Shown: positions 17,049 through 26,372, counted from the first letter of the stretch. The stretch is 64,000 bases of DNA from an uncultured Pseudomonas sp. (GCF_913777995.1 NZ_CAJYVE010000034.1:225649-289648), one strand, 5' to 3'. The notes: generated by a model not told the origin, from the sequence alone. A program made the numbers and translations.

Positions 17049-18421
17049 GCAGTGTGGCTCCGTGAGTCGACGGCCAGGTGTGCGCCGACGGCGTCAATAG
17101 TGAGGTCGCGAGCGCGCAGCACACCGAAGCCCGGGTGCTGCGCATCACGCTGGTAAAGATCGTAACGGCCGGGCGCCACCGCCAGCAGGGTGAACGGCGC
17201 CACATGGGCAGCCGCGCAGGAGCGCTTGCAGCCGGTGAGGTGGGCGCTGACACCACCGGGCAGCCGCTCGGCCAGGCGCACGGCATCGGCCTTGGTGTCG
17301 GCCAGCCCCTTGGCGCAACCCTGGGCACCGCTGCAGGCGGTCAGACGCGCCAGCGCCTGGTCAGGCGAAGCCAGCAGGCCCAGCGCCTGCAGCGCGTCCA
17401 GCAGCGCCTGGCCACGTTCGGCAGGCACGTTGGGCAACAGCAGGCTCTGCCAGGGCGTCAGGTGCAGCTGGCCGTCGCCGTACTGCACCGCCAATCGCGC
17501 CACCTGGCGCAAGGTGGCGCTGGTCAGCCGCCCGAGCGGCGCGACGGCGCCCACCGCCACGCACCCGGCCTGCGCCTGTGGATAAAGCCCCAGGTGGCGG
17601 TAATCCTGGTTCGTCGCAGGTTTCTGCCAGCCTTCGACTGCCTCCAGCGGAACCGGCATGCGCGCCCGCAACTGCGCCAGGAAAGCCGCCGCCGGCAGGT
17701 CGCTCAACAACTGGCGCATACGCGCCTGCTCGGGGCTGGCCAGGTCGAGGAACAGCTCCAGCACCGCCAGCACCAGTGCATGGCCCTGCTCGACCGGCAC
17801 CGCCGCCAGCGGCGCATCGAAGGCCGGGCAACCGGCCAGGCCGAACGCCAGCCAGGTTTGCCCGTCGCGCTGCAGGGCCGACAACCACAGGTCATGAGGG
17901 TGTTCACGCATCGCCAGGCCCTCGCCGCCATCCAGGCACACGGCGAACTTCGGCGAAAGCTGATGCAGCCGCGGGCGCTGCTCCAGCGAAGTGAGGATCT
18001 GCGCCGCCAGCGGCCGGGTGTCGAGCAGCATGTCGCGGTCCAGCCCCGCGCTGGGGCTGAGCATCAGGTTGCGCACATCGTCGCTGGCCGGATTGCCAGG
18101 GCCCAGGCCGGCGCCCAGCAGGTCGGCGACCAGCGCCTGATGATCGCCATGGATGCCGCGAATCTGCAGGTTGCTGCGGTTGGTGAGTTCGATCACCCCG
18201 CCGGCATGCGTCTCGGCCGCAGCGGCCACCGCCAGGGCCTGCTCGGCGCTCAGTACCCCACCGGCCAGCTTGACCCGGCAGATTCCGCCATCGCGCGCCG
18301 CGACGATACGCAACAACCCCGGACAGGCCGAGGGACGGGGCGTAGCGAAGGATGGGCGAGCGGACTGCGGCTCGTTCAAGGGATCACCGATGCGGACAGA
18401 CTGAAGACAGCGCGGGAGCAT
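17045..18421 (-). CDS. cobG: Precorrin-3B synthase
   Basis: A sulfite/nitrite-reductase-like Fe-S enzyme that uses oxygen to contract the ring in the aerobic cobalamin route. The two ferredoxin-like halves start at CPGLLRIVAARDGG and LGLYPQAQAGCVAVG. The [4Fe-4S] ligands are seen in CSGAQGCAKG and TGCKRSCA. The start is uncertain: the ATG at 18421 (458 residues, GGGAA upstream) and a TTG at 18379 (444 residues) are both possible, and homology only begins some 20 residues later. The frame stays open for 1.2 kb upstream, antisense to cobL, which is not coding. First gene of the leftward operon, divergent from cobL. Confidence 0.92.
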   Translation of the reverse strand: MLPRCLQSVRIGDPLNEPQSARPSFATPRPSACPGLLRIVAARDGGICRVKLAGGVLSAEQALAVAAAAETHAGGVIELTNRSNLQIRGIHGDHQALVADLLGAGLGPGNPASDDVRNLMLSPSAGLDRDMLLDTRPLAAQILTSLEQRPRLHQLSPKFAVCLDGGEGLAMREHPHDLWLSALQRDGQTWLAFGLAGCPAFDAPLAAVPVEQGHALVLAVLELFLDLASPEQARMRQLLSDLPAAAFLAQLRARMPVPLEAVEGWQKPATNQDYRHLGLYPQAQAGCVAVGAVAPLGRLTSATLRQVARLAVQYGDGQLHLTPWQSLLLPNVPAERGQALLDALQALGLLASPDQALARLTACSGAQGCAKGLADTKADAVRLAERLPGGVSAHLTGCKRSCAAAHVAPFTLLAVAPGRYDLYQRDAQHPGFGVLRARDLTIDAVGAHLAVDSRSHTA

Positions 18422-18443
18422 TGTTCCCGTCGGGCGCGGTATT

Positions 18444-18466
18444 ATGCCTGCTTTGGCGGCAGGCAT
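18444..18466. promoter_or_regulatory. Palindromic hairpin in the cobG/cobL divergent promoter region
   Basis: ATGCCTGC (18444-18451) and GCAGGCAT (18459-18466) form a perfect 8-bp inverted repeat with a 7-base loop, halfway between the two divergent operons. A leftward CATAAT -10-like hexamer overlaps it, with TTCATG 17 bases before. It could be an operator controlling both directions or just a short hairpin. It does not resemble the conserved B12-box of a cobalamin riboswitch. Confidence 0.35.
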
Positions 18467-18505
18467 GAAAAACGCTCTGTCGGATGTTCGGATCGAGGAA
18501 TGTAA

Positions 18506-19708
18506 ATGGCTGCGTGGCTGACCGTCGTGGGTATCGGAGAAGACGGCTACAAGGGCCTGGGCCGCAATGCCCGGCATGCCCTGCTCAATGCCGCCGAAGT
18601 GTTCGGCAGCACCCGCCAGCTCGCCCTGCTGCCGCCGTGCATCGCCGCGCAGCGCCACCCCTGGCCCAGCCCCTTCTCGCTCAATGCGGTCCTGGAACGC
18701 CGTGGCCAGCCGGTGTGCGTGCTGGCCAGCGGCGACCCGATGCTCTACGGCGTCGGCGTGAGCCTGTCGCGGCTGGTGGAGCACAGCGAGATGCTCGTGC
18801 TGCCAGCGCCCTCCTCCTATTCCCTGGCGGCGGCACGCATGGGCTGGGCCCTGCAGGATGTGGTCACCCTTTCGGTGGTGGCTCGCCCGCTGGCGGCGGT
18901 CAACGCGCACCTGCACCACGGCCTGCGCCTGCTGATGCTGAGCAACGACGGCAGCAGCCCGGCTGCCCTGGCCGCGTTGCTGCGCGAGCGCGGCTTCGGG
19001 CCGAGCCGGATGACCGTGCTGGAACACTTGGGCGGCCCGGCGGAACGCCGCGTCGAGGGCCTGGCTGGCGACTGGCAAAACCCGGACATCGCCGCGCTGA
19101 ATCTGGTGGCCATCGACTGCCGCATCGCCCCCGACGCCCTGCGCCTGAGTCCATTGGCCGGCCTGCCGGACCAGGCCTTCGAGCATGACGGCCAGCTCAC
19201 CAAGCGCGACGTACGCGCAGTGACCCTGGCCCACCTGGCGCCGCTGCCCGGCGAACTGCTCTGGGACGTCGGCGCCGGCTGCGGTTCCATCGGCATCGAA
19301 TGGATGCGCGCGCACCCCAGTTGCCGAGCCATCGCCATCGAGGCCGATGAAGGCCGCCAGGCGCTGATCGAAGGCAATCGCGACCGCCTCGGCGTACCGG
19401 GCCTGCAACTGATACGCGGCGCGGCCCCCGAAGCCCTGGCCGGCCTGGAGCGCCCGGATGCAATATTCATCGGTGGCGGCGTGACCCGCCCTGGCGTACT
19501 GGAGACCTGCTGGGAGCAGTTGCGTACCGGTGGGCGCCTGGTCGCCAACGCCGTGACCCTGCAAAGCGAAATGGCCCTGCTGAACTGGCGCGAGCGCCAC
19601 GGCGGCGAGCTGACCCGTCTGCACGTGGCGCATGCGCGGCCGCTGGGGGAGTTCGACACCTGGCGCCAGGCCCTGCCCATCACTCTGCTGGAGGCGGTCA
19701 AACCCTGA
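18506..19708 (+). CDS. cobL: Precorrin-6Y C5,15-methyltransferase (decarboxylating)
   Basis: A 400-residue fusion of a CbiE-like tetrapyrrole methylase (residues 1 to about 205: [37 protein letters not shown]) and a CbiT-like Rossmann methyltransferase (about 215-400: [16 protein letters not shown] site [18 protein letters not shown] near 253, [16 protein letters not shown]). It methylates C5 and C15 and decarboxylates the C12 acetate. First gene of the rightward cobL-cbiD-cobK operon; its stop overlaps the next start by one base (TGATG). Confidence 0.95.
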   Translation: MAAWLTVVGIGEDGYKGLGRNARHALLNAAEVFGSTRQLALLPPCIAAQRHPWPSPFSLNAVLERRGQPVCVLASGDPMLYGVGVSLSRLVEHSEMLVLPAPSSYSLAAARMGWALQDVVTLSVVARPLAAVNAHLHHGLRLLMLSNDGSSPAALAALLRERGFGPSRMTVLEHLGGPAERRVEGLAGDWQNPDIAALNLVAIDCRIAPDALRLSPLAGLPDQAFEHDGQLTKRDVRAVTLAHLAPLPGELLWDVGAGCGSIGIEWMRAHPSCRAIAIEADEGRQALIEGNRDRLGVPGLQLIRGAAPEALAGLERPDAIFIGGGVTRPGVLETCWEQLRTGGRLVANAVTLQSEMALLNWRERHGGELTRLHVAHARPLGEFDTWRQALPITLLEAVKP

Positions 19709-20796
19709 TGCGCGAAGAAACCGCCGAGCAACCCGCCCCGCTGCGCACCGGCCTGACCACCGGCAGCTGCGCCACGGCCACCAGCCTGGCGGCGGCGCGC
19801 CTGCTGCTCGGCGGGCCGGCGTGCGATGCGGTGCAGATCACCCTGCCCAAGGGCAAGCAGGTGCAGATGCGCCTGGAGTTCTGCCGGTTGCTGGAGGGCG
19901 GCGCCGAAGCCGGCACCCTCAAGGATGGCGGTGACGACCCGGACGTGACCCACGGCGCGCTGGTGTTCGCCCAGGTGCGGCTGACCGGCGAGCCGGGCGT
20001 GCGCTTTGTCGCCGGCCCTGGCGTGGGCACGGTGACCCGTCCCGGCCTGGTGCTGGGCGTGGGCGAGCCGGCGATCAACCCGGTGCCACGCCGCATGATG
20101 ACCGAACACCTGCAGCAGCTGGCCGCCGAAACCGGCCACGCCGGCGGTTTCGAAGTGACCATTGGCGTGCAGGGCGGCGAGGCGCTGGCGCTGAAGACCA
20201 TGAATCCGCGCCTGGGCATTCTCGGCGGCCTGTCGATTCTGGGCACCAGCGGCATCGTCCGGCCTTTTTCCTGCGCGGCCTACATCGCCTCCATCCACCA
20301 GGGCATCGATGTCGCCGCCACCAACGGCTACCTGCATATCGCGGCCTGTACCGGCAACGCCAGCGAAGACACCATGCGCAGGGTTTACGGCATTCCCGAC
20401 ATCGCGCTGATCGAAATGGGCGACTTCGCCGGTGCGGTACTCAAGCATCTGCGCAAGGTGCCTGTGCAGAAGCTGAGCCTGTGCGGCGGCTTTGGCAAAA
20501 TCAGCAAACTGGCCGCCGGACACGTGGACCTGCACAGCCGGCATTCGAGCATCGATCTGCCGCAGCTGGCGCGCTGGGCCGCCGAGGTCGGCGCCAGTGA
20601 CGACCTGCAACAGCAGATCATCGCCGCCAATACCAGCCAGCAGGCTCTGGCCCTGAGCCATGCGGCGGCCGTGCCGCTTGGCGATGTGGTGTGCCGCCAC
20701 GCCCTGGTCTTCGCCCGCAGTGTGGTGCCCGCCAGCGTCGAGGTGGAAGTCTTCGCCATCGACCGTCAGGGCGGCATCGTCGGCCACGCCACATGA
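19708..20796 (+). CDS. cbiD: Cobalt-precorrin-5B C1-methyltransferase
   Basis: A 362-residue CbiD that methylates C1. It shows [19 protein letters not shown] at the N terminus, [40 protein letters not shown] and [19 protein letters not shown]. CbiD belongs to the anaerobic-type pathway; together with the CbiG domain on CobJ it replaces CobF, which I do not find in this cluster, so the cluster is a hybrid. ATG at 19708 is coupled to cobL. Confidence 0.95.
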   Translation: MREETAEQPAPLRTGLTTGSCATATSLAAARLLLGGPACDAVQITLPKGKQVQMRLEFCRLLEGGAEAGTLKDGGDDPDVTHGALVFAQVRLTGEPGVRFVAGPGVGTVTRPGLVLGVGEPAINPVPRRMMTEHLQQLAAETGHAGGFEVTIGVQGGEALALKTMNPRLGILGGLSILGTSGIVRPFSCAAYIASIHQGIDVAATNGYLHIAACTGNASEDTMRRVYGIPDIALIEMGDFAGAVLKHLRKVPVQKLSLCGGFGKISKLAAGHVDLHSRHSSIDLPQLARWAAEVGASDDLQQQIIAANTSQQALALSHAAAVPLGDVVCRHALVFARSVVPASVEVEVFAIDRQGGIVGHAT

Positions 20797-20806
20797 GAAT
20801 CTCCAG

Positions 20807-21529
20807 ATGAAACGCATCCTGCTGCTCGGTGGCGTCGCCGACGCCCTGGCCATCGCCCGGACCCTGGGTCCTGAGCACCTCTACAGCCTGGCCGGCGTCG
20901 GCCGTGTGCCGACCGACCTGCCCTGCCAGGTGCGGGTCGGCGGCTACGGCGGCGCCGAAGGGCTGGCGACGTTCATACGCGAACAGGGCATCGGCCTGCT
21001 GCTGGACGCTACCCATCCTTACGCAGCGCAAATGAGCCGCAACGCCGCCCAGGCGGCAACGCTGACTGGCATCCCCTGCTGGGCGCTGCGCCGCCCGGTC
21101 TGGCAACCTGGCGCGAATGACGACTGGCGCGAGGTGGATGGCTGGGCCGAACTGAGCACCGCCCTGGCGCCTTTTCGGCGTCCGCTGTTCACCCTGGGCC
21201 GCGAACCCTTGCAGCACCTGGACGAAATCCCTGCTGGGCAGTTCTGGACCCTGCGCGCCCTGGACAGCGCGCCCGGTAACGCCCGCTGCGAGATCATCGC
21301 CGCGCGCGGGCCGTTCAAGCTCGAAGACGAACGCCGGCTGTTCGCCGAGCGCGACATCGACGTGCTGATCAGCAAGAACAGCGGCAGCGCGTCCACCGAG
21401 CCCAAACTGCAAGTGGCCCGCGAACGCGGCATCCCCGTGCTGATCCTCAAACGCCCGGCCCTGCCACCGGTGGATCGTGAACTGGGCAGCGTCAGTGAAG
21501 TGCTGGCGGCATTGGCAGCATTGACCTGA
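20807..21529 (+). CDS. cobK: Precorrin-6A reductase
   Basis: A 240-residue NADPH-dependent reductase of the corrin pathway. The N terminus KRILLLGGVADALAIARTL, the DATHPYAAQMSRNA motif and the C-terminal LISKNSGSASTEPKLQVARE are typical of CobK/CbiJ. It follows cbiD after ten bases, with CTCCAG before the ATG as a modest ribosome site. The frame is open upstream in cbiD, but homology starts at 20807. Last gene of the cobL-cbiD-cobK operon. Confidence 0.94.
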   Translation: MKRILLLGGVADALAIARTLGPEHLYSLAGVGRVPTDLPCQVRVGGYGGAEGLATFIREQGIGLLLDATHPYAAQMSRNAAQAATLTGIPCWALRRPVWQPGANDDWREVDGWAELSTALAPFRRPLFTLGREPLQHLDEIPAGQFWTLRALDSAPGNARCEIIAARGPFKLEDERRLFAERDIDVLISKNSGSASTEPKLQVARERGIPVLILKRPALPPVDRELGSVSEVLAALAALT

Positions 21530-21603
21530 CCTGCGTTGGGCCTGCTGATAGGGCTTTGGCTGTGACGGCGCTTCGCGACTGGAGCCGCGTCCAAGGGCCG
21601 TGA

Positions 21604-21620
21604 CGCGACACAAGGTCGCG
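21604..21620 (+). terminator. Possible weak terminator after cobK
   Basis: CGCGAC (21604-21609) pairs with GTCGCG (21615-21620) across five bases, and CTTTTAC follows about nine bases later. The stem is short and the T-tract distant, so this is a weak call; it lies 75 bases past the cobK stop. Confidence 0.3.
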
Positions 21621-21691
21621 CCCGATGCTTTTACTTCCGGCCCCCGTTCAGGCTAAATGAGTCGCTCACCCGCCCACCCACGGAACCTGCC

Positions 21692-22069
21692 ATGTCTGCA
21701 CGCCGCACGACGACAGCCTGGATCGCCTGCTTCGCGCTGCTGTTCAGCCTGCTGGCCATGCCCCTGGCGCCCAACGCGCCGCGCGGCGTGGATGCGTCGT
21801 TGTTGCTGGGTGGTTTCTGTGGCGCCAATGCGCAACTGGCCGCGCTGTCGCTGGGCGATCATGGCCAGCCACAAAAGGACCCGCACAGTGGCATGCAGCA
21901 TTGCCTGTGCTGCAGCGGCGGGCTGACGGTGATGCTCCCGGCGGGACTGCCGGCCGGGCTGTTCGCCTGGCAGCCGCCGGTACGGCTACCCGCCTACCTG
22001 CTGCCCACCGCTCAAGCGCCGCATCTGCAATGGCCGGCGGCCAATCCGAGGGCTTCTCCACACGTCTGA
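21692..22069 (+). CDS. DUF2946 protein (copper cluster)
   Basis: A 125-residue DUF2946 protein. An N-terminal hydrophobic segment (AWIACFALLFSLLAMPLAP, about 8-26) looks like a signal anchor or signal peptide. The family-typical metal-binding-like patch HSGMQHCLCCSG lies near residue 70, followed by a hydrophobic, Pro-rich tail. DUF2946 genes usually accompany copper chaperones and copper-type TonB receptors; function is unproven. It is 42 bases upstream of a PCu(A)C chaperone gene. Confidence 0.8.
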   Translation: MSARRTTTAWIACFALLFSLLAMPLAPNAPRGVDASLLLGGFCGANAQLAALSLGDHGQPQKDPHSGMQHCLCCSGGLTVMLPAGLPAGLFAWQPPVRLPAYLLPTAQAPHLQWPAANPRASPHV

Positions 22070-22110
22070 GGGTCTGCACGCCATATCCCACGACTCACTG
22101 GAGAACGTCC

Positions 22111-22572
22111 ATGCTCAAGAAAGCTCTGCTGCTGGCAGCCCTGCTGTTGCCCGCGGCCTTCGCCCATGCCCACGAATACAAGGCTGGCAGCCTGATGATC
22201 GGCCACCCCTGGTCGATGCAGCTGCCACCCAACGCACCCACCGTGGCCGCCTACTTCACCCTCGATAACAAAGGTCCTGAGGCCGACCGCCTGCTGTCTG
22301 CCGACAGCCCCATCGCCGGTCAGGCGCAGCTGCACCAGCACGTGCAGGCCGGCGACCTGATGAAAATGCAGCCGGTGCCGAGCGTCGAGATTCCCGCCGG
22401 TGGCCAGGTGCTGTTCGCGCCTTCCAGCTACCATGTGATGCTGCTGGACATCAAGGATCGCTCGCAGCTGAGCGAAGGCCAGCGCTTCCCCCTGACCCTG
22501 CATTTCGAAAAGGCCGGTGCCGTCGAAGTCCAGGTGCAGGTCCAGAAACAGGCCCCTGAACACGTACACTGA
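22111..22572 (+). CDS. Periplasmic copper chaperone PCu(A)C
   Basis: A 153-residue PCu(A)C (DUF461) protein with a clear signal peptide (LLLAALLLPAAFAHA). These periplasmic chaperones bind Cu(I) and help metallate cytochrome oxidase or support copper uptake. The Met/His motif is seen in HQHVQAGDLMKMQPV and YHVMLLDIK, and the fold motif APTVAAYFTLDNKG is present. The ATG at 22111 has GGAGAACGTCC upstream. The long open frame upstream overlaps the previous gene and is not coding. The His at the C terminus (PEHVH) may add a metal ligand. Confidence 0.92.
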   Translation: MLKKALLLAALLLPAAFAHAHEYKAGSLMIGHPWSMQLPPNAPTVAAYFTLDNKGPEADRLLSADSPIAGQAQLHQHVQAGDLMKMQPVPSVEIPAGGQVLFAPSSYHVMLLDIKDRSQLSEGQRFPLTLHFEKAGAVEVQVQVQKQAPEHVH

Positions 22573-22583
22573 GCCAGCCACGC

Positions 22584-23030
22584 ATGAACGCCTTGCCGCG
22601 TCGCCATGCCAGCCGGTCTGCGCCCCCCGGGCGCGGCACCTGGCTGGCGCTGTTCGCGATGATGATGATCTTCATCGGCCCGCTGATTTCTCAGTCGATG
22701 CCGATGGAGCATCACACCGGCATGCGCCTGCCCGCCGCTCACCACGCCAGTGCCTCCACGGCCCATGCGCCTGGCGGCCATCATTCGCTGCAGGCCGAGC
22801 CAGCCGCCGCGGCGCACGCGGCGCCCATGGACCACGCGCTGTGGGCCAAGTGTGGCTATTGCACGCTGCTGTTCGGCTGCCCCGCGCTGCCGCAGATGCT
22901 GACCCTGCTGGCCGCCACCCCACCCAAGCCTTCCGAGTTCTACGCGGCGCTGACCCGCGAAGGGCATGCGCGACGCACCGTCTTCCTGCACGCCCAGAGC
23001 CGCGCCCCGCCTTTCCGGCAGCTGTCCTGA
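22584..23030 (+). CDS. Second DUF2946 protein (copper cluster)
   Basis: A 148-residue protein with one N-terminal membrane segment (WLALFAMMMIFIGPLIS, about 19-36), a His/Met-rich middle (MPMEHHTGMRLPAAHHA and GGHHSL, about 40-70) likely to bind metal outside the membrane, and the DUF2946 CGYCTLLFGCPALP motif. It starts 11 bases after the chaperone gene, in the same operon. Probably periplasmic, copper-related by context. Confidence 0.8.
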   Translation: MNALPRRHASRSAPPGRGTWLALFAMMMIFIGPLISQSMPMEHHTGMRLPAAHHASASTAHAPGGHHSLQAEPAAAAHAAPMDHALWAKCGYCTLLFGCPALPQMLTLLAATPPKPSEFYAALTREGHARRTVFLHAQSRAPPFRQLS

Positions 23031-23085
23031 AATGACCGCGCAGCCTGAAGTGCTGCGCCCATGAGACTGTCTTCTGGAACGCACC

Positions 23086-23202
23086 ATGAACCGTTGCAAT
23101 GCTACGTGTGCGCACGCCTGGGCCAAGAGGCGCCTGCGCGTGCCCGGCCTGTCGGTGGCCTCCCACTCATCCGCCGAGGTGCACAGCCATGAAAAAAGCT
23201 GA
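23086..23202 (+). CDS. Possible 38-residue peptide before the PepSY gene
   Basis: An ATG with TGGAAC nine bases upstream opens a 38-codon frame containing CNATCAHAW, a basic stretch KRRLR and a His/Ser-rich end. Its TGA lies 14 bases inside the next gene, so it could act as a coupled leader peptide for the PepSY protein. It may equally be chance. It occupies a 158-base gap where I would expect a copper TonB receptor gene in some relatives. Confidence 0.3.
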   Translation: MNRCNATCAHAWAKRRLRVPGLSVASHSSAEVHSHEKS

Positions 23203-24556
23203 GCCCTCTTTCTACAACCTGGCCTGGCGCTGGCATTTCTACGCCGGGCTGTTCGTCGCGCCGTTCATGATCCTGCTGGCCCTCACCGGGATCATCTACC
23301 TGTTCAAGCCGCAGCTCGACAACCTGATGTACCGCGACTTCCTCCACGTGCAACCCGGCACGCAGCGCATCAGCGCCGACATGCAGCAGCATGAGGTGCT
23401 GATGGGCTGGCCCGGTGCGAAAGTGAGCAAGTACTTTCCACCGGTGAACGCCGAAGGCAGCGCGCAGTTCGTGCTCAATTACCAAGGCCGCGACCTCAAC
23501 GTGTTCATCGATCCCTACCGGGGCAATATCCTCAGCGTGCAGGATGCGAAGAACAACCTGCAGGCCATCGCCCGGGGCCTGCACGCCGAACTGCTGATCG
23601 GTACGCCCGGCGACCGGCTCATCGAACTGGCCGCCGGCTGGGGTGTGGTGCTGGTGGTATCGGGGCTGTACCTGTGGTGGCCGCGCGGGCGCAACCCGGC
23701 CGGGGTGTTGTGGCCCCGGCTGTCGCGGCGCGGTCGGGTGCTATGGCGTGACCTGCATGCGGTGAGCGGCTTCTGGGGCTCGCTGCTGCTGTTGTTCATG
23801 CTGCTCAGCGGCATGACCTGGACCGGCTTCTGGGGCAAGCAATATGCCGAGGTCTGGAACAGCTTCCCGGCGGCGATGTGGACCGACGTGCCGCAGTCCA
23901 AACGCCTGGCCGGCGAGCTGAACACGGCCACGCAGCAGACCGTGCCTTGGGCGGTGGAGAACACCCCGCTGCCGGTGTCCGGCGGCGAACATGCCGAGCA
24001 CATGCAGCACCACGGCGCTTCCAGCGGCCCCGCCGACCCGCGGGTGAGCCTGCAGGATGTGGTGGATATCGCCACCCGTTACCAGATCGAACCCGGCTAC
24101 AGCATCAGCGCGCCGAAGACCGCCGAGGGCGTGTACACGGTGTCGGTGTTCGCCGATGACCCGCGCAACGACGCCACCCTGCATATCGACCAGTACAGCG
24201 GCAAGGTGCTGGCCCAGGTGGGCTGGGAGCATTACGGCCTGGTATCGCGGGCTACCGAGCTGGGCGTGATGCTGCATGAAGGCAAGTTCTTCGGCTGGCT
24301 CAACCAGCTGCTGATGCTGCTGGTGTGCCTGATGATCCTGCTCGGTTCGGTCAGCGCCCTGGTGATCTGGTGGAAGCGCCGCCCGCAAGGTGGCCTGGGT
24401 GTGCCGCCGCTGCGCCACGACCTGCCACGCTGGAAAACCGCCATCGCCGTGATGCTGGTCCTGGGTGCGCTGTTTCCGCTGGTAGGCATTTCGATGCTGC
24501 TGATGTGGGCGCTGGACAACCTGGTGGTGCGCAGCCGGATGGCACACGCCAACTGA
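23189..24556 (+). CDS. PepSY-domain inner membrane protein
   Basis: A 455-residue PepSY_TM protein (older name: iron-regulated membrane protein), often linked to metal or siderophore uptake and in some families to reduction of the imported metal. Four main membrane helices are seen: HFYAGLFVAPFMILLALTGI near residues 12-35, AAGWGVVLVVSGLYLWW near 150, FWGSLLLLFMLLSGMTWTGF near 195 and LLMLLVCLMILLGSVSALVIWW near 372, with a fifth near the C terminus. PepSY modules lie between. A His-rich insertion (EHAEHMQHHG) near 270 fits copper. The start at 23189 (MKKAEPSFYNLAWRWHFY) is the family start; GAGG is about ten bases upstream. Confidence 0.88.
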   Translation: MKKAEPSFYNLAWRWHFYAGLFVAPFMILLALTGIIYLFKPQLDNLMYRDFLHVQPGTQRISADMQQHEVLMGWPGAKVSKYFPPVNAEGSAQFVLNYQGRDLNVFIDPYRGNILSVQDAKNNLQAIARGLHAELLIGTPGDRLIELAAGWGVVLVVSGLYLWWPRGRNPAGVLWPRLSRRGRVLWRDLHAVSGFWGSLLLLFMLLSGMTWTGFWGKQYAEVWNSFPAAMWTDVPQSKRLAGELNTATQQTVPWAVENTPLPVSGGEHAEHMQHHGASSGPADPRVSLQDVVDIATRYQIEPGYSISAPKTAEGVYTVSVFADDPRNDATLHIDQYSGKVLAQVGWEHYGLVSRATELGVMLHEGKFFGWLNQLLMLLVCLMILLGSVSALVIWWKRRPQGGLGVPPLRHDLPRWKTAIAVMLVLGALFPLVGISMLLMWALDNLVVRSRMAHAN

Positions 24557-24656
24557 GCGCAAAGCGCCGGAATACCGGCCGTCCGGCGCGACCGCCATTT
24601 GTGCAAATAGTTGCTACAAGCTTTGCCAAATGCCCCGCAGAAGCTTAAATTGCCGA

Positions 24657-24723
24657 AGCGGGGTCCGAAGACGGCGAGCGGTTTTGTGATGAATTCCTCA
24701 CTCGACATGCTTCGGACCCCGCT
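24657..24723. other. Strong hairpin in a gene-free gap
   Basis: AGCGGGGTCCGAAG (24657-24670) and CTTCGGACCCCGCT (24710-24723) are a perfect 14-bp inverted repeat with a 39-base loop that itself contains GTGA/TCAC complementarity. CTGTTTTC follows on the + strand. It lies 100 bases after the PepSY stop. It may end the copper operon, or be part of a small RNA; the long loop is unusual for a terminator. Confidence 0.5.
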
Positions 24724-24827
24724 CTGTTTTCATGCAGAAGCCGCCACCTTTGCATAACACCTTGTTTCAACAACGCTATTCCCCGCCCCATAGAAAAATC
24801 CCGCAACCCAATACCCCGCTACATGCC

Positions 24828-24855
24828 TTGAAGCCTCGCACACTCCCTCTATAGT
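24828..24855 (+). promoter_or_regulatory. Sigma-70-like promoter in the 24557-25271 gap
   Basis: TTGAAG (24828-24833), a 16-base spacer and TATAGT (24850-24855) resemble a vegetative promoter and point right, towards the acetyltransferase gene about 400 bases downstream. The 715-base gap otherwise holds the hairpin at 24657 and, between 24890 and 25270, open frames without a recognisable product. I cannot tell whether these are decayed gene remains or a long leader. Confidence 0.45.
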
Positions 24856-25271
24856 CCTGCGCTCGCTGGCCGCTCTGTGCCGCCGGCCATTTCTTGTGCA
24901 TCGGCCCACTGGCAGAGATCATCAGGCACCAAACACCGCCTTTTACTGGCCCCAACTACAGCGGTCGCGACCCATGCAGTGGTCACGATAGCCACGGGGG
25001 CGACTTCCAGGGATTCATCGAGTTCAAGCTGGAGGCAGCGCAGCGCACTGGAACACAGGGTGCGTATACCTTCAGCATGACCCTGGCGGACCAAAGCCTC
25101 TACACAGGATGGGCGGCACCGCTTGAGCAAGTACCACTACACCCCTCACCTGGCCGGCGGCGGCCATGGCCTGGAGCAGTGCCAGGCGCTGTGACCTTGG
25201 CCAGGCACGACTGCCCGCTTGCCAGCAGGCAGTCGGCCACGCCAGACTGCGGCTCTCACTGGAGCCTCTTG

Positions 25272-25811
25272 ATGACCATCCTGATTCGCGACGCCCTGCC
25301 TGCCGACCTGCCCGGCATCCTCGACATCTACAACGACGCTGTGCTCAACACCACCGCCATCTGGAACGAGCAGCCCGTTGATCTGGACAACCGCCAGGCC
25401 TGGTTCTATGCCCGCCAGGCCCAAGGCTACCCGATCCTGGTGGCCCTCGATCCGCTCGGCGAGGTGGTGGGGTATTCGTCATTCGGCGACTGGCGGCCCT
25501 TCGAAGGCTTCCGGCATACCGTGGAACATTCGGTCTACGTGCGCGCCGACCAGCGCGGCAAAGGTCTTGGCCCGCAGTTGATGACCGCGCTGATCGAGCG
25601 CGCACGGGCCTGTGGCAAACACATCATGGTGGCCGCCGTGGAAAGCGGCAACGCCGCGTCCGTGGCCCTGCACCAGCGCCTCGGCTTCGCGATTACCGGA
25701 CAGATGCCGCAAGTGGGCACCAAGTTCGGCCGCTGGCTGGACCTGACCTTCCTGCAACTGGACCTCACGCCGGGCGCCAGCGCCCCGGCCTCCCAAGCAC
25801 CACGACGTTGA
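25272..25811 (+). CDS. Phosphinothricin / methionine sulfoximine N-acetyltransferase (GNAT)
   Basis: A 179-residue GNAT of the Pat/MddA type, which acetylates glutamate analogues such as methionine sulfoximine and phosphinothricin. Typical stretches are IRDALPADLPGILDIYNDAV, the family TTAIWNEQPVDL, YSSFGDWRPFEGFRHTVEHSVYV, the acetyl-CoA loop RGKGLGPQLM and HQRLGFAITGQMPQVGTKFGRWLDL. The ATG at 25272 begins the homology. In P. aeruginosa the homologue PA4866 lies between ureA and ureB; no urease gene is seen here. Followed 12 bases later by a second GNAT. Confidence 0.9.
   Translation: MTILIRDALPADLPGILDIYNDAVLNTTAIWNEQPVDLDNRQAWFYARQAQGYPILVALDPLGEVVGYSSFGDWRPFEGFRHTVEHSVYVRADQRGKGLGPQLMTALIERARACGKHIMVAAVESGNAASVALHQRLGFAITGQMPQVGTKFGRWLDLTFLQLDLTPGASAPASQAPRR

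Positions 25812-26372
<561 letters not shown>

Noticed and set aside
18422-18505. Cobalamin riboswitch ahead of the cob operons
   Set aside because: Only 84 bases separate the two divergent starts and no B12-box-like consensus is present; only a short hairpin is seen.
18422-19633. N-terminal extension of cobG by some 400 codons
   Set aside because: The extra stretch is exactly antisense to cobL and has no homology; cobG begins near 18421 or 18379.
24849-25130. A leftward 93-codon frame in the gap before the acetyltransferases
   Set aside because: No homology or ribosome site, and the good promoter in the gap points the other way.
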